Assembly: GCF_003574465.1 (NCBI RefSeq)
Contig: NZ_QOWC01000073.1
Span: 1 to 35,026, forward strand
Length of the DNA stretch: 35,026 nt
DNA from: Methylobacterium crusticola
Lineage (GTDB): Bacteria > Pseudomonadota > Alphaproteobacteria > Rhizobiales > Beijerinckiaceae
Direction: 5' to 3'
In this document: piece by piece, positions 17,378 to 25,385 of the stretch
Layout of the letters: every line of letters begins with the position of its first letter
How positions within the stretch are numbered: the first letter of the stretch is position 1
Notes under the pieces: generated by a model
Told to the model about the DNA's origin: nothing
Databases searched by the model: none
What the model saw: the letters and a program-made list of their open reading frames with translations, nothing else
Translations under genes and position numbers: made by a program

Positions 17378-18463
17378 TCAGCGCCCCGCCGCGGCGAGGC
17401 GCGGCGCGCGGGACCGGTCGCGCGCCCGGGCCTCGAAATGCGGGATCACCTCGTCGATGAAGAGCCGCAGGGTCTTCTGCTGGAGCGCGAACGGCAGGTT
17501 GAACGACAGCCCGAGGCAGTACTGGTCGACGCCCTGGTCCTCGTAGAGCTGCAGCTTCTCGATGACCTCGTCGGGCGTGCCGAACATCAGGTTGGCCCGG
17601 ACGCTGGCGGGATCGTAGTTGGCGCGGTTCGCCACGGTCTCGAAGGGGACCGCCTCCGGGAACCCGTTCGTCACGGTGCCGATGTTCTGGAACAGGTTCT
17701 CGAAGGTGCGGCCGTGATCGAGGCTGTGGCGGACCGCGACCTCCCACTCGTCCGGCCGGTCGTACACGCAGGTGCGCCGCTGCATCATGAAGCGGGGGCG
17801 CCGCCCGGGATGGTCGGCCACCGCCTTGCGGAACTTCTCCCCCAGGACGGCGACCTCGGCGGGCGGCGCGGCGAGCGGCGTCGACAGGATGCTGGCGCCG
17901 ATGCCGACCGCCCAGTCGAAGGTGCCGGGATCGCGGGCCGCGACCCAGATCGGGGGGTGGGGCTGCTGGCGCGGCTTGGGCACCGCGGTGGCGAGCGGGA
18001 ACTGCCAGTAATGCCCGTCATGGGCGTAGTCGCCCGCCCAGAGCTTCTGCACCGCCGGCACCAGCTCCTTCATGTAGGCGACGCCCTCCTGCTGGGGCAT
18101 GCCGCCGGCCATGCGGTCGAACTCGTACTGGTAGGCGCCGCGCGCGATGCCGAACTCGAGCCGTCCCCCCGTCAGGTGGTCGCACAGCGCCGCCTCCCCG
18201 GCGAGGCGGATCGGCGACCAGTAGGGGGCGACGATCGTCGCCGTCCCGAGCCGCAGGCGCTCGGTGTGCTGGGCGAGCCAGGTCAGGATCGTGAAGGGGT
18301 TCGGCGCGATCGTGCACTCGATGGTGTGGTGCTCGGAGGTCCAGAGCGTCTCGAAGCCGCCCGCGTCGGCCAGGCGCGCGAGGGCGAGCATGTTCGCCAT
18401 CGCCTCCGCCATCGAGTCCTGCGGCGAGAACCGCTCCATGCTGAGCGAGACGGCGAACTTCAT
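17378..18463 (-). CDS. LLM-class flavin-dependent monooxygenase
   Basis: The 361-residue protein is a bacterial-luciferase-like TIM-barrel FMN monooxygenase: MKFAVSLSMERF at the first strand, GFETLWTSEHH near 36-46 (flavin-pocket region), LRLGTATIVAPYWSPIRLAGEAALCDHLTGGRLEFGIARGAYQYEF mid-protein, and PIWVAARDPGTFDWAVGIGASIL. The family uses reduced FMN from a partner reductase and O2. The partner is probably the flavin reductase encoded 77 bp upstream. The start ATG 18463 sits at the conserved MKFAVS; the longer open frame upstream is a shadow of the reductase gene. Members oxidise alkanes, aldehydes, sulfonates, amines or pyrimidines; the specificity here is open. Confidence 0.93.
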   Translation of the reverse strand: MKFAVSLSMERFSPQDSMAEAMANMLALARLADAGGFETLWTSEHHTIECTIAPNPFTILTWLAQHTERLRLGTATIVAPYWSPIRLAGEAALCDHLTGGRLEFGIARGAYQYEFDRMAGGMPQQEGVAYMKELVPAVQKLWAGDYAHDGHYWQFPLATAVPKPRQQPHPPIWVAARDPGTFDWAVGIGASILSTPLAAPPAEVAVLGEKFRKAVADHPGRRPRFMMQRRTCVYDRPDEWEVAVRHSLDHGRTFENLFQNIGTVTNGFPEAVPFETVANRANYDPASVRANLMFGTPDEVIEKLQLYEDQGVDQYCLGLSFNLPFALQQKTLRLFIDEVIPHFEARARDRSRAPRLAAAGR

Positions 18464-18540
18464 GGGGGAAGCCTCCCGGTGCGTGGTGTCGTCCGTCGCG
18501 AGCCCCGCCGGCGCTCGGCCGCCGTCGCAGGGTCCCGCCT

Positions 18541-19521
18541 TCAGGGCTGCGGCTGACGCGACCAGGGCTCGGGATCGCCCACCATCGCGACGCGGCCGCC
18601 CTCGTGGGAATCCACGTAGATCCCGAAGCGTCCCCCGGCGGCCTCCCGCACGTAGCGGCGCAGCATCGCGCGGACCTCCTGGGTGGGGATCTCGTCGTAC
18701 GGGAGCCGGTCGAGGGGGAAGAAGCGCAGGCCCTCGGGCAGGCTGGCGCGCGGGGGCGGCTGCGCCAGCCGGGCCCGGTAGATGAGGTAGCCCGGGTCGC
18801 CGTCGGCGACGTCGAAGACGGAGTACAGGAAGGTGTCGTCGGGCACGAGCGCCAGGGAGCCGCCGCCCGCGACGGGAAGCCGCCCCTCGGCGATGCGGCG
18901 GGGCGCGCGGGGCAGCCCCCAGCCGCCCTCGCGGTCCCGGCACAGGAGGAGGCTGCCCTCCGCCTCGACGAGGTAGCCGACGATCATGCCGAGGGAGGCG
19001 AGCCAATCCGGGGGCGGCGGGTCCTTCACGGCGGCGTAGCGCCCGCGGCAGAAGCCGAGGGGCGCCGACGGGCTCGTGCCGAAGGCCCGGACACGGCCGA
19101 TCAGGATGGCGTGGTCGCCGGCGTCGACGCGGTCGTGGACGCTGCAGTCGAACCAGGTCAGGCAGTCCGTCAGCACCGGCGCGCCCGTGTGGGCCCGGTC
19201 GTGGCCGACGGCCGAGAACTTGTCGGCGGCCTTGGAGGCGAACAGGCCGGAGACGTCCGCCTGCGCCTCGTGCAGCAGGTTGACCGCGAAGGCGTCGGCG
19301 GCCTGGAAGGCCGGGAAGCTCGACGCCCCCTTGCCGACGCAGACGAGGAGCAGCGGCGGATCGAGGGACACCGAGGTGAACGAGTTCGCCGTCATCCCGC
19401 GCGGGCGGCCGTCGGCGTCGCGCGTGGTGATCACCGTCACGCCGGTCACGAAGGTGCCGAACGCCCGCCGCAGGGCGACCGGGTCGATGGGAGCCGCCGT
19501 GGCGGGTGCCGTGGCCAGCAT
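18541..19521 (-). CDS. Flavin reductase fused to a degenerate Nudix-like domain
   Basis: Residues 14-165 form a flavin reductase domain of the HpaC/RutF type: LRRAFGTFVTGVTVITTRDADGRPRGMTANSFTSVSLDPPLLLVCV and a CSVHDRVDAGDHAILIGRV segment. Residues about 179-290 are an added domain that reads like a Nudix fold (VGYLVEAEGSLLLCRDREGGWGLP, then FLYSVFDV...GYLIYRA, then FFPLDRLPYDEIP) but lacks the GX5EX7REUXEEXGU Nudix box, so hydrolase activity is unlikely. The protein is 326 residues, twice the usual 160-180. It should supply FMNH2 to the monooxygenase downstream. AGG precedes ATG 19521. Confidence 0.85.
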   Translation of the reverse strand: MLATAPATAAPIDPVALRRAFGTFVTGVTVITTRDADGRPRGMTANSFTSVSLDPPLLLVCVGKGASSFPAFQAADAFAVNLLHEAQADVSGLFASKAADKFSAVGHDRAHTGAPVLTDCLTWFDCSVHDRVDAGDHAILIGRVRAFGTSPSAPLGFCRGRYAAVKDPPPPDWLASLGMIVGYLVEAEGSLLLCRDREGGWGLPRAPRRIAEGRLPVAGGGSLALVPDDTFLYSVFDVADGDPGYLIYRARLAQPPPRASLPEGLRFFPLDRLPYDEIPTQEVRAMLRRYVREAAGGRFGIYVDSHEGGRVAMVGDPEPWSRQPQP

Positions 19522-19644
19522 GCGCCGTACCTCGAGGGAGCGTGATCGCGACGGGGAGGCTACGAGGCCCCGGCACCCGGTTCTTCCTCCGAACCGCAGG
19601 AGGTGGCGGCCGGGCCGTTCCGGCGGTCCGACGGAGGCCGGGGA

Positions 19645-21603
19645 TCAGCCCGGCGACGGCAGGCTGTTCTCGATCAGGCCGTGGAGCTGGAGGGCGAGCT
19701 CGACGGCGAAGCGGCGCTCGGGCGTGTCGACGTCGATGCCGAAGAGGTCGCCGATGCGCGAGAGGCGGTAGCGCAGCGTCGTGACGTGCAGGCCCATGGC
19801 GTCGGCGCAGGGCTGGCTGCGGCAGCCCGCCCGCAGGTAGGCCGCCAGGGTCTCGAGGTAGGGCGTGCCGTTGTCCCGGTCGTGGGCGACGACCCGGCCG
19901 ATGGCGCCGTCGATGAAGCGGCGCACGTCGGCCGAGTCGGCGGCCCCGATCAGCATCGGCAGCGGGCCGAAATCGGGGGCCGACAGGGCGCCGCTCCGGC
20001 CGAAGGCGCGGGCGATCCGGATCATCCGCCAGCAGCGCTCCCACTCCCTGGCGTAGGCGTCGAGCCCCTCGCAGTCGCCGCCGAGCACCACGATGGGCTC
20101 CCGGTCGAAGGAGTGGCGCAGCGTCTCGGCGACGCGGCGCGCGAAGCGGGCGATCCGCTCCGGCTCCCGGCCGCCCTCCTGCGGAGGGCGGCGCCGGCCC
20201 TCCTGCGGAGGGCGGCGCCGGCCCTCCCGCGGCGAGCGGGGCCGGTCCTCCGCGAGAGAGCGCCGCCGGCCCTCCTCCGGGAGGTGCCCCTCCTCCTCGG
20301 GCGGCGGGCGCCCCTCGCCCTCCTGCGGCAGCAGGCAGACGAGGCCGCCGCCGATGGCGACGACGTGGGCGGGAAGCCCGAGCTGGCGGGCCAGGAGCGC
20401 GACGGCGTGGTGGCCGTCCACCGCGTGGTCGGCGGGGCGGGCCGGCGGCCGGCTCGCCTGCTCGGGGAAGTCGACCACCAGCATCCGGGCGGGCGTCGCG
20501 AGCGAGAGGCCCAGGCGGCGGGCCCGGTCGGCGACGTCCTCCGGGTCCCGCCAGCGGCGCTCGACGATCTCGAAGAACAGCTCGGTCAGGGTCCGGGTCT
20601 CGAAGCGGAAGCGCAGGACGCTGCGCATCATCTGGACGCCGAGGGCGAGCTTCGCGCTGTCGCGCATCAGGTTCCGGAGGTCTCCGGCCTCCTCGCCGCC
20701 GAAGGTCAGCAGGGCCCCGACGGCGTCGCTGTCGACCATCAGCGCCTCGACCCGCGCGCTCAGCGGCGGCGCGGGCCCGTCGGTCAGCCGCAGGGCGACC
20801 GTCCCGCCGTGCGGCTGCGCCACCGCTCCCCGGACCTCGCGGAGGATCCGGCGGCCGAGGGGGCCGTCGAGCGCCCGCCGCCAGGCGTCGTCGTCGTAGG
20901 CCTCGGGCACCGGCGAGCCCGTCGCCAGGAGGCTGCTGGCGAAGAAGTCGACGACGAGCACCGGGGCCTTCAGGAGGTCGCTCAGCCGGCCGGCGAGCGC
21001 CGCGGTCGAGCCGCCCGCGAGCACCTCCCGCAGGAGCGATCCCTGGGCGAGGAGCGCCCGGCGCAACTGCTCCGCGGCGGCGGCCTGCGCGCGGTGGCGG
21101 TGCCCGCGCTCGATCGCGATGGCGCCGAGATGCACGATCATGCCCATGAAGGCGAGGTCGTCCCCCGAGACCTCCCTGACGGCGCGCGAGACCACGACCA
21201 GCACCAGGGGGTGCCCCTCGGCGTCCGTGCAGGCCATGGGGATGACGAGGACGGTGCGGTAGTCGCGCTCGAAGGCCTCGCGCCGGTAGCCGGGAAACGC
21301 CTCGCTCTCGCGCGCGTCGCGGATGTAGACCGGCTCGCCGCGCCGGAGCGCCACCAGGGCGGGGCTCGTCGCCAGCGCCCACCGGTCCTCGAGCCGGCGC
21401 CGCAGCAGGGCGGAATCGTGGCGCGCCATCACGTGGGCGTAGCCGCCGGCGGCGTCCACCGCCATGATCGAGCCGAGGTCCCAGGCGCCGTGCTCGCAGG
21501 CCGAGCGGATCAGGTCGCGCAGCAGCGCGTCGAGATCCGCGTCGGAGCTGATGCGGCTCGCGACGTCGCGCAGCGACCGCAGCCACGAAGCCTGATCCGC
21601 CAT
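19645..21603 (-). CDS. GAF-domain PucR/CdaR-type transcriptional regulator
   Basis: The 652-residue regulator has an N-terminal GAF-like sensor (about 5-170; SRISSDADLDALLRDLIRSACEHGAW...). A central region includes LRFRFETRTLTELFFEIVERR, and the C-terminal PucR helix-turn-helix (about 575-645; TLAAYLRAGCRSQPCADAMGLHVTTLRYRLSRIGDLFGID) is the HTH_30 signature. A Pro/Glu/Arg-rich insert (about 425-485) is encoded by a 24-bp tandem repeat and is probably disordered. ATG 21603 has GGAGG nine bases upstream. It lies at the head of the flavin reductase/monooxygenase/hydrolase/NIPSNAP run and is divergent from the DUF1185 gene, so it is the natural regulator of both arms. PucR proteins commonly sense nitrogenous metabolites. 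Confidence 0.88.
   Translation of the reverse strand: MADQASWLRSLRDVASRISSDADLDALLRDLIRSACEHGAWDLGSIMAVDAAGGYAHVMARHDSALLRRRLEDRWALATSPALVALRRGEPVYIRDARESEAFPGYRREAFERDYRTVLVIPMACTDAEGHPLVLVVVSRAVREVSGDDLAFMGMIVHLGAIAIERGHRHRAQAAAAEQLRRALLAQGSLLREVLAGGSTAALAGRLSDLLKAPVLVVDFFASSLLATGSPVPEAYDDDAWRRALDGPLGRRILREVRGAVAQPHGGTVALRLTDGPAPPLSARVEALMVDSDAVGALLTFGGEEAGDLRNLMRDSAKLALGVQMMRSVLRFRFETRTLTELFFEIVERRWRDPEDVADRARRLGLSLATPARMLVVDFPEQASRPPARPADHAVDGHHAVALLARQLGLPAHVVAIGGGLVCLLPQEGEGRPPPEEEGHLPEEGRRRSLAEDRPRSPREGRRRPPQEGRRRPPQEGGREPERIARFARRVAETLRHSFDREPIVVLGGDCEGLDAYAREWERCWRMIRIARAFGRSGALSAPDFGPLPMLIGAADSADVRRFIDGAIGRVVAHDRDNGTPYLETLAAYLRAGCRSQPCADAMGLHVTTLRYRLSRIGDLFGIDVDTPERRFAVELALQLHGLIENSLPSPG
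20173..20292 (-). repeat. 24-bp tandem repeat inside the PucR-type gene
   Basis: Units of 24 bp start at 20173 and 20197 (identical), with three progressively diverged units at 20221, 20245 and 20269. They encode the E-G-R-R-R-P-P-Q type 8-residue repeats. The inverted symmetry CCTCCTGCGGAGG inside each unit would allow hairpins, favouring replication slippage. Confidence 0.88.
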
Positions 21604-21743
21604 CCTCGACCACCTCCGGCCGCCAGGTTACCGCGTCCCCGAGCGCCGGGGTGCATTTCCTTCCGGCGGATCGGCGGAAGCCGCGCGCGGGCCGGGACCG
21701 CTAGCGTCGGGGCCTTCCGCCTTCCGCACCATGGGCCGCCGAG
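21604..21743. promoter_or_regulatory. Divergent promoter region between the PucR-type regulator and the DUF1185 gene
   Basis: This 140-bp gap must carry the promoters for both arms of the catabolic cluster and is where a PucR-type operator would be expected. I see no clear -35/-10 pair or palindrome that I would defend. The assignment rests on gene arrangement. Confidence 0.4.
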
Positions 21744-22337
21744 ATGGATACCGGACTTCGCAAGATCGCGACCTTCGTCGAGGAGACCCACGTCGAGGGC
21801 GGCCGGGCGGCGGAGCGGCCGGTCACCATGGTGGTGGTCGCCGCCATCCTGCGGAACCCCTGGGCCGGCCAGGGCTTCGTCGAGGACCTGCGGCCCGGGA
21901 TCCTGCGGCTCGCCCCTCTCCTCGGTGCGGCGATGACGCGCCGCCTCCTCATGGTCATGCCGGCCGAGCGGATCGAGGCCTACGGCAAGGCCGCCGCCGT
22001 CGGCGTCGGCGGCGAGATCGAGCACGGCTCCGCCCTGATCCACACGCTGCGCTTCGGCAACCTGTACCGCGAGGCGGCCGGGGGCACGGCGTTCCTGAGC
22101 TTCACCAACACGCGCGTCGCGCCGGGCGCCCTCCTGTCGCTCCCGATGATTCACAAGTCGGAGACGGGGAAGCGCTCGCACTTCATCACGGCGACCTTCC
22201 AGGTCGCCGATGCGCCGGGGCCCGACGAGGTCCTGATCGCCATCGAGGCGGCGGACGGAGGGCGGGTCCATCCCCGCATCGCCGACCGGTTCCAGGACCA
22301 GGCCGAGATCGAGGCGGCCGCGCGGGCGCTCCGCTGA
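21744..22337 (+). CDS. Amino-acid synthesis family protein (PF06684/DUF1185)
   Basis: The 197-residue cytoplasmic protein matches the PF06684 (DUF1185) family: RKIATFVEETHVEGGR near the start, VVVAAILRNPWAGQGFVEDL (conserved NPWAG), AYGKAAAVGVGGEIEHGSALIHTLRFGN (conserved GEIEHG and hydrophobic flank) and SFTNTRVAPGALLSLPMIHK. Structures of this family show a chorismate-mutase-like fold and suggest a role in amino-acid metabolism, without a proven reaction. It is divergent from the PucR-type gene and so probably under its control; similar genes often lie beside luciferase-like monooxygenase and flavin-reductase genes. It may process a small carboxylic or cyclic intermediate (inference). Confidence 0.88.
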   Translation: MDTGLRKIATFVEETHVEGGRAAERPVTMVVVAAILRNPWAGQGFVEDLRPGILRLAPLLGAAMTRRLLMVMPAERIEAYGKAAAVGVGGEIEHGSALIHTLRFGNLYREAAGGTAFLSFTNTRVAPGALLSLPMIHKSETGKRSHFITATFQVADAPGPDEVLIAIEAADGGRVHPRIADRFQDQAEIEAAARALR

Positions 22338-22436
22338 GGGCGCGCGCCGGAGCCCGAGACCGGCGCTTCAATCGGCGCCCGCCAGGCCTTAAAGGCGGGA
22401 CGGGCCGGCGACGGCGCGCGGTGGGAGGGTTCCGGG

Positions 22437-23381
22437 ATGTCCGACGTGGTGGCCCTGGTCTGCAAGATCGACCCCGAGCAGGAGGCCGCCTACCTGTCGG
22501 CGCTCGCGGCCGCCATGCCCGACGAGACGCTCGTGCGCTTCCGCGACCTGAGCCCGGCGCAGCGCGCCGCCGCCGCGATCGCGGTCGTGGCCAACCCCGA
22601 TCCCGCCGACGTCGCGGCGCTCCCGAACCTCGCCTGGGTGCAGAGCCTGTGGGCCGGCGTCGAGCGGCTGATGGCGGAGCTCGGCGCCGGGGCGCCGCCG
22701 GTCGTGCGCCTGGTGGATCCCGAGCTCGCCCGGACCATGGCCGAGGCGGTCCTCGCCTGGACCTACTACCTCCAGCGCGACATGCCGGCCTACGCGGCCC
22801 AGCAGCGGGAGGAGACCTGGCGCCAGCGCGACTACCGCAAGCCCTCCGGGATGACGGTGGGGCTTCTGGGGCTCGGCGCCCTCGGGACCGTCGCGGCGGA
22901 GCGCCTCGGGCAGGCCGGGTTCAGGGTCCTGGGCTGGAGCCGGTCCGCCAAGGCGCTGCCGGGCGTCGAGACGGTCGCGGGCGAGGAGGGCCTCGCCGCC
23001 GTGCTGGGTCGCAGCGACATCGTGGTCTGCCTCCTGCCGCTGACGGCGCGCACGCGCGGCCTCCTGAACGGCGCCCGCCTGGCCGCCATGAAGCCGGGCG
23101 CGGCGCTGATCAACTTCGCGCGCGGGCCGATCGTGGTGGCGCGGGACCTCCTCGAGGCCCTCGACGGCGGGCGCCTGTCGCACGCGGTCCTCGACGTGTT
23201 CGACGAGGAGCCGCTGCCGCCCGGCTCGCCCTTCTGGCGCCATCCGCGCGTGACGGTGCTGCCGCACATCTCCGCGCCGACCGACCTCGACACCGCCGCG
23301 GCGGTCGTCGCGGCCAACATCCGGGCCTATCGCCGGACGGGGCGCCCGCCCCGGAGCGTCGACGTCGCGCGCGGCTACTAG
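22437..23381 (+). CDS. GhrA-like glyoxylate/hydroxypyruvate reductase
   Basis: The 314-residue protein is a D-2-hydroxyacid dehydrogenase of the GhrA type. It has a catalytic domain (1-100), a Rossmann domain with GLGALG at 145-150 and GWSRS after strand 2, and the active-site residues Arg229 (NFARGPIV), Glu257/258 (DVFDEEPLP) and His277 (LPHISAPT). It should reduce glyoxylate or hydroxypyruvate with NADPH. A good ribosome-binding site (GGGAGGG) precedes ATG 22437. It follows the DUF1185 gene by 99 bp on the same strand, so it may be part of the island's pathway, consuming a glyoxylate-like product; a stand-alone role is equally possible. Confidence 0.9.
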   Translation: MSDVVALVCKIDPEQEAAYLSALAAAMPDETLVRFRDLSPAQRAAAAIAVVANPDPADVAALPNLAWVQSLWAGVERLMAELGAGAPPVVRLVDPELARTMAEAVLAWTYYLQRDMPAYAAQQREETWRQRDYRKPSGMTVGLLGLGALGTVAAERLGQAGFRVLGWSRSAKALPGVETVAGEEGLAAVLGRSDIVVCLLPLTARTRGLLNGARLAAMKPGAALINFARGPIVVARDLLEALDGGRLSHAVLDVFDEEPLPPGSPFWRHPRVTVLPHISAPTDLDTAAAVVAANIRAYRRTGRPPRSVDVARGY

Positions 23382-23464
23382 AATCCGCGCGCCCGCGCCC
23401 GGCCGGCGACCGGATCTTAAGGCGTCGTCGCGTACGATCCGGCGTCAACACCCGGGTGCAAGCC

Positions 23465-23806
23465 GTGTCCCTCCGTCTCAACCTCGCCGTGGCGGCGACC
23501 TCGATCTTCGGCGCCGCCGCGGTCTGCGCCGTCTGCGCGATCCAGATCGACAAGGCGCCGCCCCCGCCCGTGCGCGTCGCGGCCGCGCCGCGCCCGGCCC
23601 CCGTGCCCGACGAGCCCGTCACGACCGGCTCGATCACCCCGAGGGCCAGGCCCGCCGCGCCGGCCGCCAGGGCGGACGCCGCCGCCAGGGCGGACGCTGC
23701 CGCCAGGGCGGAGGTCCGGCGCGAGCCGGCCTTCGATTCCGAGCGCCTGGCGGCGCTCCTGAGCGGCACGCCCGCCGCCGCGCCGCCGCGGGCCCCGCGG
23801 CGCTGA
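23465..23806 (+). CDS. Small secreted or membrane-anchored Ala/Pro-rich protein with TTGSI motif
   Basis: The 113-residue product starts MSLRLNLAVAATSIFGAAAVCAVCAIQID, a single hydrophobic segment that is a signal peptide or anchor. A Pro/Ala-rich linker with the motif VTTGSI follows, then ARADAA repeats and a short C-terminal end (FDSERLAALLSG). The TTGSI motif is common in small envelope proteins of Methylobacterium and other rhizobia, but its function is unknown. The start is uncertain: GTG 23465 is preferred, GTG 23456 would add three residues, and no clear ribosome-binding site is visible. It converges with radA. No known domain is visible. Confidence 0.6.
   Translation: MSLRLNLAVAATSIFGAAAVCAVCAIQIDKAPPPPVRVAAAPRPAPVPDEPVTTGSITPRARPAAPAARADAAARADAAARAEVRREPAFDSERLAALLSGTPAAAPPRAPRR
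23666..23713 (+). repeat. 18-bp tandem repeat in the TTGSI-protein gene
   Basis: Units of 18 bp (GCCAGGGCGGACGCCGCC) begin at 23666 and 23684, differing at one base, with a partial third from 23702. They encode (ARADAA)2-ARAE. Confidence 0.9.
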
Positions 23807-23831
23807 CGCCCCTCCCGGATCGCGCCCCCCG

Positions 23832-25265
23832 TCACTCCTCGGGGTCGTAGGCCGGCACGGGCGGGCGCCTGCCCCCGCGCGGCGCCGCCTTGCCGGCCGC
23901 GACCCCGGCCACGAGGTCGGCGATGTGGCGCAGGGACTCGGCCGGGAAGCCGCGCTCCGGCGCCTCGCCGCGCCCGTGCGGCATCAGCGCCCGGGCGAAG
24001 CCGAGCTTCTGGGCCTCCTTCAGCCGGGCGGGCGCCTGGGCCACCGGGCGGATCGCCCCCGAGAGGCCGACCTCGCCGAAATAGACCGCGTCGGAGGGCA
24101 GGGGCGCGCCCGAGAGCGACGAGACGAGGGCCGCCGCGACCGCGAGGTCGGCGGCGGGCTCGCCGATGCGCAGGCCCCCGGCGACGTTGAGGTAGACGTC
24201 GTGGCCCCCGAGCCGGATGCCGCCGTGGGCCTCCAGCACGGCCAGCACCATGGAGAGGCGGTTGGGATCCCAGCCGACGACCGCCCGGCGCGGCATGCCG
24301 AGCGCCGAGGGCGCCACCAGGGCCTGGATCTCGACCAGGAGCGGGCGCGTGCCCTCCATCCCGGCGAAGACCGCCGTGCCGGGGGCCGCGAGGTCGCGGC
24401 CGGCCAGGAACAGGGCCGAGGGGTTGGGGACCTCGGCCAGGCCCCCGTCCGTCATCTCGAACACCCCGATCTCGTCGGTCGGCCCGAAGCGGTTCTTCAC
24501 CGCCCGCAGGATGCGGAAATGGTGGCCCTGGTCGCCCTCGAAGGAGGCGACCGCGTCGACCATGTGCTCGACCACGCGGGGGCCGGCGATCTGCCCGTCC
24601 TTGGTGACGTGGCCGACCAGGATCACGGCGGTGCCCGACGTCTTGGCGAAGCGGATCAGGCTCTGGGCCGAGCCGCGCACCTGCGTGACGGTGCCGGGGG
24701 CCGATTCCACCGTCTCGGTCCACATGGTCTGGATCGAGTCGATGATGGCGAGGGCCGGCGGGCGGCCCTGCGTCAGGGTCGCCACGATGTCCTCGACGTT
24801 GGTCTCGGCCGCGAGTTCCACGGGCGCCCCCGAGAGGCCGAGGCGCTCGGCCCGCAGCCGCACCTGCCCGACCGCCTCCTCGCCCGAGATGTAGGCGACG
24901 CGCTCGCCCCGGGCCGCCAGGGCCGCGGAGGCCTGCATCAGCAGCGTCGACTTGCCGATGCCGGGATCGCCGCCGAGGAGGATGACCGAGCCGCGCACGA
25001 AGCCGCCGCCCGTGACCCGGTCGAGCTCGGCGATGCCCGACGAGGTCCGGGGCGCCTCCTTGGCCTCGCCCGACAGCCCCTCGAGGGGAAAGACCCGGCC
25101 CCTGGCCCGGCTCGGGCGGGTCGCCACCGGGCCGGAGACCGGGCTCGCCGCGCCGGTCTCCTCCACGATCGTGTTCCAGCCGTTGCAGGCCTCGCAGCGC
25201 CCGCGCCAGCGGTTGTAGACGGCGCCGCAGGACTGGCAGGCGAAGGTCTGGTTGTGCTTTGCCAT
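23832..25265 (-). CDS. radA: DNA repair protein RadA (RecA-like branch-migration ATPase)
   Basis: RadA helps process recombination intermediates. The 477-residue protein has the N-terminal zinc finger (Cys10, Cys13, Cys24, Cys27), Walker A GDPGIGKST at 99-107, the RadA-specific KNRFG motif at 257-261, and a C-terminal Lon-protease-like domain (VVGWDPNRLSMVLAVLEAHGGIRL; VGLSGAIRPVAQAPARLKEA) that lacks protease activity in the family. ATG 25265 fits MAKHNQTFACQSCG, the normal RadA start. It lies downstream of alr and dnaB on the same strand, a run that starts next to a LexA box. It converges with the TTGSI gene. Confidence 0.97.
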   Translation of the reverse strand: MAKHNQTFACQSCGAVYNRWRGRCEACNGWNTIVEETGAASPVSGPVATRPSRARGRVFPLEGLSGEAKEAPRTSSGIAELDRVTGGGFVRGSVILLGGDPGIGKSTLLMQASAALAARGERVAYISGEEAVGQVRLRAERLGLSGAPVELAAETNVEDIVATLTQGRPPALAIIDSIQTMWTETVESAPGTVTQVRGSAQSLIRFAKTSGTAVILVGHVTKDGQIAGPRVVEHMVDAVASFEGDQGHHFRILRAVKNRFGPTDEIGVFEMTDGGLAEVPNPSALFLAGRDLAAPGTAVFAGMEGTRPLLVEIQALVAPSALGMPRRAVVGWDPNRLSMVLAVLEAHGGIRLGGHDVYLNVAGGLRIGEPAADLAVAAALVSSLSGAPLPSDAVYFGEVGLSGAIRPVAQAPARLKEAQKLGFARALMPHGRGEAPERGFPAESLRHIADLVAGVAAGKAAPRGGRRPPVPAYDPEE

Positions 25266-25385
25266 GGGGCGTGCCGGGTCTCGCGGTGCCGGATCGTGGG
25301 CGGGGCGTGCGGGGCCCGGAATGCCGGGATGTTCCCGATATGGTCCCGACCCCGCCCCGGTTGCAACGGGGCGCCGGGCGGGCCC

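Noticed and set aside
18464..21613. A very long minus-strand frame extending the monooxygenase gene upstream.
   Set aside because: Only 17378-18463 is the monooxygenase. The upstream part is out of frame with the real reductase and regulator genes on the same strand.
12700..23830. Mobile-element border (tRNA, integrase, direct att repeats) for the accessory block.
   Set aside because: No tRNA gene, integrase or matching direct repeats were found at either edge.
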